Positions 9,607 to 18,414 of a DNA stretch of 48,482 nt are shown in pieces (the stretch's first letter is position 1; every line of letters starts with the position of its first letter). The stretch comes from Candidatus Hydrogenedens terephthalaticus JGI OTU-1. GTDB lineage: Bacteria > Hydrogenedentota > Hydrogenedentia > Hydrogenedentales > Hydrogenedentaceae. The notes beneath the pieces were generated by a model. It was not told the DNA's origin and did no database searches. It saw only the letters and a list, made by a program, of their open reading frames with translations. The position numbers and the translations under genes were made by a program. The stretch spans positions 1-48,482 of the forward strand of contig AWNW01000010.1 in NCBI GenBank assembly GCA_000493945.1. The letters are read 5' to 3'.

Positions 9607-10869
9607 ATGTTTCATAAAAGAATTATATCCTTCTTTTTACTATGCCAGGTTGGCTTTTGGGTAGATTTTGCCATTATGGCAGGTGTCGTAGCATTGCCTT
9701 TCCTCATCCTTGACCATGTTCCCAATGGCAATACGGCTATTTCTGGAAATGTCTTTGCTATACAAATGGCAACTTATACAATCACCTGTCTTATAATGTC
9801 GAGAGTTGTGGGAAAATCAAAAAACATATTATCATGGGCAAGATGGGGAGTTATTATTTTTACTTTTTCCTATCCTTTATATCCTTTCTTCCCCTTTAAA
9901 TACGCCTTTTATCTACTATCCGCAATAGCCTTTATAGGTATGGCTATTTCCTGGCCTGCCTTCTATGCGTGGGTAGGGACGGAAACAAATGAAGCCAAGA
10001 GACAGCGGAATCTTGCCTTTTTTAATATTGCCTGGAGTTTAGGTTTTACAATTAGTCCATTGGTTGCAGGACCTCTTTATGATATTGATTTTAGATTACC
10101 CTACATCCTGATATTTTTTATAAGTGTCCTTTCTTTTATTTTTCTCTTGTTTATACAAAACGAAAACAATCATTATAATCTGGAAAACAATCCCCCACAG
10201 AATTCGGAGAATAATTGCAATGGAGATGAAACAAATAATTTATTTTTATATCCTTTTTGGATAGGGGTTTTTCTTGCAAACTTAATGTCAATTATTCCTC
10301 GTTCTACTTATGCTGAACATCTAAAAAAATTAGTCTCAAATAATGAACTTCGATTTTTATTTGAAGATACAGTTAGTTCAATCCTAACAGGAGACCCAGC
10401 AACGAAATTTTCCTGGCCTTCCGCAATGATGGCTTTTACCACTGCCGGTGTTTTTTTACTATTTGCGTGGACATATTTCTGGAAACATCGTATTTCTTTA
10501 CTTATTATTTCTCAAGGGATATGTGCCATTACATTTTTCCTTTTATCCGAAACAAAAAGTATCCTTTTAATATGTTTATCTTTTGCTGTAATCGGTGCGA
10601 ACCACGGGTTAACCTTTTTTGCCAGCACCTATTATAGTGTCAACAACCCTGTTCTTCGCCATGGCAGGGCTTCCATTAATGAAGGTCTCGTAGGATTAGG
10701 GGGTGTCGTGGGAAGTCTTGTTTTCGGTTTTTTAGTGGATAAATATGGGGTAACAGTATCTTACAAATATATAACATTTCTTGTGATTTTTGTTATACTT
10801 GCCGAACTGTTGCTTTTTTATTACCTTCGCAAAAGGGTAAAATTATTACATGATAATGAAAAAGATTGA
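9607..10869 (+). CDS. MFS transporter
   Basis: Polytopic membrane protein of 420 residues with about 12 hydrophobic segments in two halves, split by a hydrophilic Asn-rich loop (about 180-205). The second half carries a GLVGLGGVVGSLVFGFLVDKYG stretch that resembles the MFS loop signature. The substrate is unknown. An insertion with charged residues (RSTYAEHLKKLVSNNELRF, about 235-255) sits between helices and is not a general MFS feature. It is the first gene of a probable four-gene operon with pcs, a GT-C enzyme and a PPTase, which hints at transport of a lipid-linked or choline-related compound. That link is inference from position only. Confidence 0.85.
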   Translation: MFHKRIISFFLLCQVGFWVDFAIMAGVVALPFLILDHVPNGNTAISGNVFAIQMATYTITCLIMSRVVGKSKNILSWARWGVIIFTFSYPLYPFFPFKYAFYLLSAIAFIGMAISWPAFYAWVGTETNEAKRQRNLAFFNIAWSLGFTISPLVAGPLYDIDFRLPYILIFFISVLSFIFLLFIQNENNHYNLENNPPQNSENNCNGDETNNLFLYPFWIGVFLANLMSIIPRSTYAEHLKKLVSNNELRFLFEDTVSSILTGDPATKFSWPSAMMAFTTAGVFLLFAWTYFWKHRISLLIISQGICAITFFLLSETKSILLICLSFAVIGANHGLTFFASTYYSVNNPVLRHGRASINEGLVGLGGVVGSLVFGFLVDKYGVTVSYKYITFLVIFVILAELLLFYYLRKRVKLLHDNEKD

Positions 10870-10898
10870 GGGCATAAGAATAAATAGATTGATTTAAT

Positions 10899-11612
10899 AT
10901 GACAAACAATAAAGAGTATTCCTACATTCAATATGCTTTGGCATGGTCTATACATTTATTTACTGCGATGGGTGCCGTTTTTGGCTTTTTGGCAATTATT
11001 GCTATCGGCAGACACCAATGGCTATTAGCATTTACATGGATGGCTGTGTCTGTTTTTATAGACTCTGTAGATGGTATCCTGGCGCGTGCATTTAAAGTGA
11101 AAGATGTCCTGCCTAATTTTGATGGTGCTTTATTAGATAATATTGTTGACTATTTTACTTATGTGATAGTACCTGCCAGTTTCCTATATGAGACCCACAG
11201 TGTTCCTTATAAATTAAATTTATTGTCATCAATTTTAATAACCCTTTCCTCTGCCTATCAATTTTGCCAATCCGATGCAAAAACAGAAGACCACTGGTTC
11301 AAAGGTTTTCCTTCTTATTGGAATATTGTAGTGCTTTATATATTTCTTTTAGATTTCCCGGAAAAAATCAATTTTATAATAATTTTGTTGTTTACTATAT
11401 TGGTATTTATTCCCATTCGCTATCTGTATCCCAGCAGAGCCGTTCAATACCGTTTATTAAATCTCATTTTAGTTTCAATTTGGGCATTTCTTATCGTATT
11501 ATCTCTCTATAATTATCCCAATCATCATATTTATATTTATTTATCCTTAATATATGTTATTTACTACTTCTTGTATAGTATATGGTGGACAATAAAATTA
11601 AGTAGAGGTTGA
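10899..11612 (+). CDS. pcs: Phosphatidylcholine synthase (CDP-diacylglycerol:choline phosphatidyltransferase)
   Basis: Integral membrane enzyme of 237 residues that joins choline to CDP-diacylglycerol to make phosphatidylcholine. The CDP-alcohol phosphatidyltransferase signature is complete: D55, D58, G59, A62, R63, then G76, D80 and D84. Extended similarity to rhizobial Pcs is recognisable in KVKDVLPNFDG, LLDNIVDYFTYV, FKGFPSYWNIVV and the PIRYLYPSR region. About eight hydrophobic segments are visible. It lies 29 bases after the MFS gene and three bases before the GT-C gene, so they are probably co-transcribed. Specificity for choline rather than another alcohol is inferred from these family-specific stretches. 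Confidence 0.88.
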   Translation: MTNNKEYSYIQYALAWSIHLFTAMGAVFGFLAIIAIGRHQWLLAFTWMAVSVFIDSVDGILARAFKVKDVLPNFDGALLDNIVDYFTYVIVPASFLYETHSVPYKLNLLSSILITLSSAYQFCQSDAKTEDHWFKGFPSYWNIVVLYIFLLDFPEKINFIIILLFTILVFIPIRYLYPSRAVQYRLLNLILVSIWAFLIVLSLYNYPNHHIYIYLSLIYVIYYFLYSIWWTIKLSRG

Positions 11613-11615
11613 TTT

Positions 11616-13172
11616 ATGAATTCATACGAAGGTTTGCCTTTTATTAAGATAATAGAGAAGATGAAAAATTTTGAGATTTCCCGATATGCTGAACTAATTG
11701 TCCTCTTATCTCTGGGTATTTCATTAATAATAGTGGCTTTGTATAACTATTATTTGCAGCCATGGACATTAGATGATGCATATATTGCATTTCGATATGC
11801 AGAAAATTTTTCAGAAGGGAAAGGTATTGTTTACAATGAAGGCGAATATGTAGAGGGTTATACCTGTTTTTTGTGGGTTGTATTGTTAGCGGGACTACAT
11901 AAAATAGGTTTAGACCTACCTATAACCTCAAAAATTCTCGGCGTTCTATTTACATTTATTACCATATTTTTAATGTCCCGTGTCCATAAAATTATTAAGT
12001 GCACCCATTGGATGGTTTCTGTCGCAGGTGTTTTAGTTTTAGGTTCAATGGGTGCTTTTACTTCCTGGGCTATGAGTGGTATGGAAACAAGTATGACGGC
12101 GTTTTTAATTTTTCTGTCAGTATTATTATTTGGTGCTTTTATTTCACGAAATACAGTATCATTATCAGGCTATTTTATTGTTGGAATTGTAATAGCTCTT
12201 GCTGTGATGTCTCGACCCGATGCAGGAATAATTCTTCCCGTTCTCGTCTTTTGTTCGTTACTCCATGCTTTGAAAGAAAGGCAATATCTGAATCCTGTGT
12301 TTATTATATTAGGCTTTTCGCTTATATTTATTCCGTATTTTATCTGGCGGTATAACTATTATGGATGGCTACTACCCAATACCTTTTATGTGAAAGTAGG
12401 TTCATCGAAAGAGCAAATTAAAAGGGGATTGACTTATGCTTTCTATTTCCTGAAAGGCACTTCTCTTATCTGGGCTCCCTTTATCATGCTTCAAATATTT
12501 CCTCTAAAAACATTGGGGAATAGAGGTTATGTCGTTTTTTCGATGAGTTTAGCAGTCCTTTTGAATATGCTCTATGTTATATCTGTAGGGGGGGATTGTA
12601 TGCCAGCACATCGTTTTTATACTCCCATAACCCCATTGTTAGTTGCCGCAAGTGTATATTCCCTATTCCTCCCCGGTGTATCTTACCTCCGTAGTTTATT
12701 GTTGGTGCTTATTATTGTGTGTTTTAATTTGTGGCAATTAAAGAATGACCCCTACCTTTATGAAAGAATTGTGGCTGATGTAGTCGCTGAGAGAGGAAAG
12801 GAATCCGGGCTGTGGCTTCGTGAGAATGTCCCTCCGAATTCCCTGCTTGCCACAAATACAGCAGGTAGCGTTGCTTATTATTCCCGTTTAAAAACAATTG
12901 ACATGTTAGGTCTTAATGATGAACATATAGCACATAGAGAGGTAAAAACATTGGGGAAAGGTTTTGCTGGACATGAAAAAGGGGATGGGAAATATGTTCT
13001 TTCAAGAAAACCCGATTATATTATGTTCGGTTCTGCTACGGGGAATAAAGAGCCCCGATTTGTAAGCGACCGTGAAATGGCTGGAGAAGCAGAGTTCCGA
13101 GAAAACTATGTTTATAAACAATACATTTTACCTTCTGGTAGAGCACTGCATATATACGAGAGGAAGAAATAA
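11616..13172 (+). CDS. GT-C family membrane glycosyltransferase
   Basis: Membrane protein of 518 residues with about ten hydrophobic segments and a soluble C-terminal domain. The GT-C hallmark acidic pair is in the first periplasmic loop (TLDDAYIAFRYAENFSEGKG, D53-D54), followed by VEGYTCFLWVVLL, a stretch typical of polyprenyl-phosphate-sugar-dependent transferases related to the ArnT/PMT and arabinofuranosyl/mannosyltransferase groups. It probably adds a sugar from a lipid-linked donor on the outer face of the inner membrane. Acceptor and sugar are not evident. An SD-like agaggttg precedes the ATG. Confidence 0.8.
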   Translation: MNSYEGLPFIKIIEKMKNFEISRYAELIVLLSLGISLIIVALYNYYLQPWTLDDAYIAFRYAENFSEGKGIVYNEGEYVEGYTCFLWVVLLAGLHKIGLDLPITSKILGVLFTFITIFLMSRVHKIIKCTHWMVSVAGVLVLGSMGAFTSWAMSGMETSMTAFLIFLSVLLFGAFISRNTVSLSGYFIVGIVIALAVMSRPDAGIILPVLVFCSLLHALKERQYLNPVFIILGFSLIFIPYFIWRYNYYGWLLPNTFYVKVGSSKEQIKRGLTYAFYFLKGTSLIWAPFIMLQIFPLKTLGNRGYVVFSMSLAVLLNMLYVISVGGDCMPAHRFYTPITPLLVAASVYSLFLPGVSYLRSLLLVLIIVCFNLWQLKNDPYLYERIVADVVAERGKESGLWLRENVPPNSLLATNTAGSVAYYSRLKTIDMLGLNDEHIAHREVKTLGKGFAGHEKGDGKYVLSRKPDYIMFGSATGNKEPRFVSDREMAGEAEFRENYVYKQYILPSGRALHIYERKK

Positions 13173-13183
13173 AACTTTTCCTT

Positions 13184-13981
13184 ATGCCGCATTTTTTATT
13201 GGATGAAAATATCTCCGTTTTGTTTATCCCTATGGACTTATTACCAGAACAGGATTTGTCTATTTTTTTTCAGAACAACCCAGTTTTTACATCTGAATTT
13301 TTTGAATATATTTCTAGGTGCCAATCGCAAAAACGAAGAAAAGAATTACTATTAAGCAGATTTCTGTTCCTATATATTATGCAGACAAATAATGTAAATA
13401 TACAATACTATAATTCCATAAAAAGAAAAGAAGAAATATTAATAAATAATTATTTTCCTTCTCCGACACAAACAGTTTATCTTTCTATCAGTCACACAGA
13501 TAAATGGATGATGTTGGCATTGTATTCAGCATCTCCGATAGGAATTGATATAGAGAACTCTAAAAGAAAGACAGAAAAAATAAAACGATTCTTAAATGAA
13601 AAGATGTTATTAAACTACCCGGATATAAACCCCTCTGTATTATTATTCCTCTGGGCAATATATGAATCCTTGTGCAAATTGCAATCTCCTTTAGAAAATC
13701 AAAAAAAAGTTTTGAACAGGGTATTATCTACAATAAAAAGAAGTCATCCTCAAAAACTTAATGGTTTCAACTTATGGAATATCCCTGTTTATGACTATAT
13801 AACCCTTATATGGGAAGATGAAATTGCCGCTGTTACAGGATGTTTCATTGTAAAAGATAAAATGCCTAAAAAAATAAAATTTTATTCGATTGGGAAATTG
13901 GAGTATGAAACAAAAAAGCCTTGTAAGATGGGTCTTACAAGGCTTTTAACTTGCGATACGAAATTAGAAATTAATTTCTAA
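13184..13981 (+). CDS. 4'-phosphopantetheinyl transferase superfamily protein
   Basis: Transfers the phosphopantetheine arm of coenzyme A to a serine on a carrier protein, if active. The 265-residue protein has the family motifs SISHT (101-105), GIDIE (magnesium ligands D122 and E124) and a W-x-x-x-E motif (W157, E161). In the last motif the usual W-x-x-K-E lysine is Y160, so activity may be altered. It is Sfp-like in length but divergent. It is the last gene of the MFS-pcs-GT operon, 11 bases after the GT-C gene. Residues about 244-255 are encoded by a perfect hairpin that looks like a transcription terminator, so the last 20 residues may be non-essential. Confidence 0.78.
   Translation: MPHFLLDENISVLFIPMDLLPEQDLSIFFQNNPVFTSEFFEYISRCQSQKRRKELLLSRFLFLYIMQTNNVNIQYYNSIKRKEEILINNYFPSPTQTVYLSISHTDKWMMLALYSASPIGIDIENSKRKTEKIKRFLNEKMLLNYPDINPSVLLFLWAIYESLCKLQSPLENQKKVLNRVLSTIKRSHPQKLNGFNLWNIPVYDYITLIWEDEIAAVTGCFIVKDKMPKKIKFYSIGKLEYETKKPCKMGLTRLLTCDTKLEINF
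13912..13947 (-). terminator. Rho-independent terminator with perfect 15-bp stem, possibly bidirectional
   Basis: Arms 13914-13928 and 13933-13947 are perfect reverse complements around a four-base loop. On the minus strand the stem is followed by a six-T run, fitting termination of the Gfo/Idh gene that ends at 13987. On the plus strand only four Ts follow, but it may also end the pcs operon. It lies inside the 3' end of the PPTase reading frame. Confidence 0.85.
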
Positions 13982-13986
13982 GGGAT

Positions 13987-15261
13987 TTATAAAGGTAATT
14001 CCCAACCTTTACGATATTCTTTTGTTAAGTACTTATTGGCTTTCTTGACATTTGTAATCTTCATGGAAGCAACATCAAATTCAATTTTTTCACCCGCCCA
14101 GAGTGCCACATTACCCATGTTAGCAACTTCTGTCAGAGGTCCTGCATATTCAAAGTCGGAACAGGCTTTCTGGTTTGCTTTGATACTTTCTATCCAGTTC
14201 TTAAACGGATTTTCTTCAGGGATTCGCGGAATGGTAGGCTCGGGTCTCTTATAATCTTTCATCTTTTCTGCAGGAACTAACCTGGATTCACCTCCGTAGC
14301 AACCTGAAGTAAGATAACCATTGGTCCCAACAAACAAGGAACCATTATCGCCATCACCTAATTTTTCATCTGCAGGTATACCTTCTGGTCGTTTGGGTAA
14401 AAGACCACCATCATACCAATATACATCTACAGGCGGCATATTCCCACGAGCAGGGAATTGATATTTTATAATGGATTTCTTCGGGGCTGTTTGCTTGTTC
14501 ATTCCTTCCTGTTGTAGGACTTCTACTGTATATTTAGGTGCTTCGTACAATTTCAATGCCCAGAATGCAGGGTCCATAATATGACAAGCCATATCTCCAA
14601 TAGCACCACATCCAAAATCCCACCAGCCTCTCCATTTGAACGGAGCATAACCCGGATTATAATCTCTCATAGGAGCGGGTCCTATCCACAAATTCCAATC
14701 CATTGTAGGAGGAATATCTCGTTTGGGCAAAGGCTTTTCAATACCTTGAGGCCAGATGGGACGATTTGTCCATATATGTGCTTCTTTTACATCACCTATA
14801 GCACCTGCCCAAATCATTTCGCATAATTCACGAACTCCATCGCCTGCATGTCCCTGATTTCCCATTTGTGTGATTACGCCTGTTTCTTTCGCAATTTTAG
14901 TTAATAAACGGGCTTCGGCAATAGTATGTGTCAATGGCTTTTGCACACGGACATGTTTACCCATCATCATAGCCATGTATGCTGCCGGTGCATGTATATG
15001 GTCGGGAGTGGAAATTATGACAGCGTCTATTTCTTTATCCATTTCTTCCAACATTTTCCGATAATCTTTGTATCTTTTAGCATCTGGGAGCAGGTAAAAG
15101 GTTTCTTCTGCTCTTTTATCGTCTACATCACAAAGAGCAATAATATTTTCACTCTTGCAATTCATAATATCGCCTTTTCCCTGTCCTCCTACTCCAATTC
15201 CTGCGATATTAAGTTTTTCATTCGGAGAAACTTTTCTTGGAACGACAGTGGCAGTGTTCAC
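13987..15261 (-). pseudogene. Gfo/Idh/MocA family oxidoreductase, N-terminally truncated at a junction
   Basis: NAD(P)-dependent oxidoreductase of the Gfo/Idh/MocA family, usually acting on sugars or inositols. The visible 424 residues begin with GTG and hold the dinucleotide-binding GIGVGGQG (21-28), the second-strand acidic stretch ALCDVDD, STPDHIH and the catalytic lysine region (VQKP, K108) and then the C-terminal alpha/beta sheet domain. Exported relatives in Planctomycetes-like bacteria carry a Tat signal before the TVVPRKV-like stretch; here nothing precedes it, and the upstream frame reaches a stop inside clpC sequence. The start therefore looks cut off at the 15266 junction. The GTG overlapping the clpC-fragment stop (GTGA) is probably chance. 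If the junction is an assembly error, the real gene is intact elsewhere. Confidence 0.85.
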
Positions 15262-17231
15262 TTTTTGTTTTTAAAATCTACTTTTCTTCCACTCCCATCC
15301 GTCATTTGTCCTTCTTCAAGAATCTGAAGTAGTGCATTAAATATGTCCGGATGTGCTTTTTCTATTTCATCGAATAGAACAACGGAATACGGTCTTCTTC
15401 GCACCTGTTCTGTAAGTTGACCACCTTCATCATAACCGATATATCCCGGCGGAGCACCCATTAAACGGGATACAGTAAATTTTTCCATGTATTCCGACAT
15501 ATCCAGCGTAATTAATGCTCGTTCATCTCCGAACAAAAACTCTGCCAATTTCTTTGCAAGTAGTGTTTTACCTACACCTGTGGGACCCAAGAAAAGGAAG
15601 GAACCTACCGGGCGATTATTATGTCGCATACCCGCTCTTGACCTTTGTATGGCTCGGGTAATTGCGTCAATAGCTATATCTTGCCCCACGATAGATTTAT
15701 GTAATTCATCACGCATACGAAGTAATCGTTCGGATTCTGTTTCTCCAATTTTGGTTAGGGGAACGCCTGTCCATTTGGAAACAACATAAGCAATATCTTC
15801 TGATGTTACAATTGCCCGAGAGGAATCTCTTTGAGATTCCCATTCTTTCTTCTTTTCCTGATACTGGGCTTGGAGACGGCGTTCTTTATCTCTCAGCGAA
15901 GCTGCCTTTTCAAATTCCTGATGTTTAATTGCTATTTCTTTTTCTTGTGTTACCTTTTCTATTTCTGTTTCTAATTCTTTTAATTCCTTAGGCCGTGTGG
16001 TTATTTGCAGTCGGACACGACTTCCTGCTTCATCCAGCACATCTATCGCTTTATCAGGTAAATAACGGTCTGTAATATATTGGTCAGAAAGTTTTACTGC
16101 GGCGATTATGGCATCATCTGTATACTTAACTTTATGATGGGCTTCGTATTTATCTCGAAGTCCCTCAAGAATTCTTATGGTTTCTTCAGGAGAGGGGGCT
16201 TCAATAAAAATTGTTTGAAAGCGTCTGGCTAAGGCAGCATCTTTTTCTATATATTTCCGATACTCATCTGCAGTTGTAGCACCAATACATTGTAGTTCTC
16301 CCCGGGCAAGTGCAGGTTTTAACATATTTGCTGCGTCCACAGCCCCTTCTGCGGCACCGGCACCAACTATAGTATGTATCTCGTCAATAAAAAGAATAAT
16401 ATTATCTTCCCGTTGAATTTCTTTCATTACACTCTTTAGTCGTTCCTCAAATTGTCCCCGATATTTTGTCCCTGCAATAACAGACCCTAAATCTAATGTT
16501 AATACTCTTTTATTAAGAAGCAAATCGGGAACATTACCATTAACAATAGATTGAGCAAGTCCTTCTACAATTGCAGTCTTACCTACACCCGCTTCTCCGA
16601 TTAAAACAGGATTGTTCTTGGTTCTTCTACTCAATATTTGAACAACACGCTCTATTTCAGTTTCTCGCCCAATTACGGGGTCTAATTTCCCTTCCCTTGC
16701 TAACAAGGTTAGGTCTCTGCCAAATGTATCGAGTGCTGGTGTGGAAGATTTCTTTCGTTCATACATTTCACCTTTGCCACCTGGTTTACCATGTTCCCCA
16801 AGTAGTTTCATAATTTCTGTTTGTGCTCGATTTAAATCAACACCGAACTCGGCTAACAATTTAGCGGCGACGCTTTCTCCTTCTTTGATTAGTCCTAAAA
16901 GTATATGTTCTGTTCCGATATAAGAATGATTGAAGCGATGCGCTTCTTCCGCTGCCATTTCTAATACTTTTTTTGCTCGGGGGGTATATGTTATTTCTTC
17001 GGATGTAAGTAAAGCAGGTCCTTGCGGATTTCGATGTTCGATTTCTTGTATTAACTGTTCCAGATCTACCCCCATATTCAATAATGCCTTCGCAGCAATC
17101 CCTTCAACCTCAAGACAAAGAGCAAAGAGAATATGTTCTGTGCGGACATATTCACTACCTCTTTTCGAGGCTTCTGTTCGAGCAACGGCTATTACATGTC
17201 GGGCTCTCTCTGTAAAGCGTTCCCACAACAT
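15258..17231 (-). pseudogene. clpC: ClpC N-terminal fragment (3' end displaced)
   Basis: First 655 residues of ClpC, then two foreign codons and a stop. It holds the double Clp N-domain (1 to about 145), D1 Walker A GEAGVGKT (212-219) and Walker B LFIDE (280-284), the middle coiled coil with a UVR-like segment (about 415-465), and D2 Walker A GPTGVGKT (549-556) and Walker B VLFDE (618-622). The true sequence stops matching ClpC after KVDFKN (residue 655); the rest of the protein is at 96-631 on the plus strand. It follows mcsA and an mcsB-like gene, the classic adaptor neighbourhood. As drawn, the product lacks D2 sensors and the C-terminal domain and should not assemble normally. Confidence 0.93.
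15266..15360 (-). repeat. Second copy of the 95-bp clpC segment; junction at its left edge
   Basis: Reverse complement is identical to bases 1-95. Reading on the minus strand, the sequence leaves clpC at 15265 and enters the truncated oxidoreductase. The match is exact over its full length, with no flanking repeats, IS ends or target-site duplication visible. Confidence 0.97.
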
Positions 17232-17268
17232 CTATTTTCTCCCTGAAAATGTATTATTTTATGAATAA

Positions 17269-18411
17269 TTAATTGCTAAATATTTCTTTAAATTTATTAG
17301 CACGCATCAAACTCATTTTTACTGTGTTATTACCATTCGAAGTTAAATTTACAGTAATATGCCCTCCTTGAAGTTCAAACAACAAAGACAGAGGCAATAA
17401 GGAGATTGAGTTTGATGTTAAATTTAAGGAAAAACCTAATTGCAAAGCAGACCACAATTCTATTGCCTCTGCAAATTCTAAAAATCGGGCTCCTTTCGCA
17501 ACACCTTCGGCTCTGCCCACCATATCTTCTAATGTCAATTTACTGGATGAAAGTAGTTTTTGTCTCGCATCCATTTCCGCTTTTGTTATCTCGCTGACCA
17601 TATGAGATAAAGAAAAAACGATTTCTGCCTCAGAAAAACCTAATGTATATCTATTACCAATTACAAACAAACTGCCCACTGTTTCTATTAGACCTACTGC
17701 AACAGGGGACGATAGGGAACTATGAAAACCCTGCTCAATTAAGTGTTTGGGTATTGCTAAGGGCCGTGCGTCGGTAGGAGGTCCCGTTCTTACACCTTTT
17801 AGGTAAAAACCTAATGATTTTAGTTTCTCTTCCCAGAGCATAATACTTCCTGTTCTTGCTAAACCGGGAAGATGAAGTATGGTAAATAACTTTAACCCTG
17901 TTCCAATGAGGTTTAAATCTGAAGTTAAAAAACCTAAGCGAGGGTCAGTCATATAATCTATGGAAGAACTCATACAGTCATCCATCTGGTTCAGAAGTTC
18001 CCAAACTTTTTCTACTTGAAGCCCGGCAAACACGACACGGAAAGCAATATGTTCTCCAGCATTTACCATTACAGAGAAACGCTGGTCTTTGCTAATAAAC
18101 GCTCCCCGATGCCCAATCCCGGAAAGTAAGTCATAAGACACAAGAAAGCGTTCAGATAAAAATAGGTTTTCCCGTGGAGAAGATCCTGCAAAACTGATGT
18201 AATCATCTACTGAAATACCCTCCAATCGGAGAGAATTCTCTTTCACTAAATCCTCCAGTCGCTGTTTTTCTTCTTCACTCATTCTCATAGGGAAAAAGAA
18301 GCCAGCAACATTGCGACATAATGTTCCTACAGTTAAAATAGATACAGGTGCACCGTATACTTCCTCTTTCCACCAAACTGGTTTATTTTCGACCCATGTT
18401 TTCATCATCAT
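17269..18411 (-). CDS. McsB-like protein, probably catalytically inactive (pseudo arginine kinase)
   Basis: In Firmicutes McsB phosphorylates arginines and marks proteins for ClpC. This 380-residue protein aligns along its length with McsB (RNVAGFFFP near 33-41, FSVMVNAGEHI 112-122, LIGTGLKLFTILHLPGL 168-184, RYTLGFSEAEIV 254-265) and sits between mcsA and clpC. Key positions are changed: the S-x-R-x-R-x-x-R-N nucleotide-binding motif reads LTVGTLCRN (26-34), the catalytic cysteine of TSCPTN is D165 in TSDLNL, the DHIR arginine is alanine (EHIAF), and the GEGSEAxGN loop is unrecognisable and longer. The C-terminal RDxxRA phospho-arginine pocket reads MSLMRA. It is probably a scaffold or adaptor. 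Three ATGs open the gene, three bases after the mcsA stop; which one is used is unclear. Confidence 0.82.
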   Translation of the reverse strand: MMMKTWVENKPVWWKEEVYGAPVSILTVGTLCRNVAGFFFPMRMSEEEKQRLEDLVKENSLRLEGISVDDYISFAGSSPRENLFLSERFLVSYDLLSGIGHRGAFISKDQRFSVMVNAGEHIAFRVVFAGLQVEKVWELLNQMDDCMSSSIDYMTDPRLGFLTSDLNLIGTGLKLFTILHLPGLARTGSIMLWEEKLKSLGFYLKGVRTGPPTDARPLAIPKHLIEQGFHSSLSSPVAVGLIETVGSLFVIGNRYTLGFSEAEIVFSLSHMVSEITKAEMDARQKLLSSSKLTLEDMVGRAEGVAKGARFLEFAEAIELWSALQLGFSLNLTSNSISLLPLSLLFELQGGHITVNLTSNGNNTVKMSLMRANKFKEIFSN

Positions 18412-18414
18412 AAG

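Noticed and set aside
15258..15261. GTGA overlap as translational coupling of clpC and the oxidoreductase
   Set aside because: Both genes are truncated at this point, so the overlap is a by-product of the junction.
14036..15327. Plus-strand frames inside the oxidoreductase gene
   Set aside because: Shadows of a well-conserved minus-strand gene; overlapping each other and without ribosome sites.
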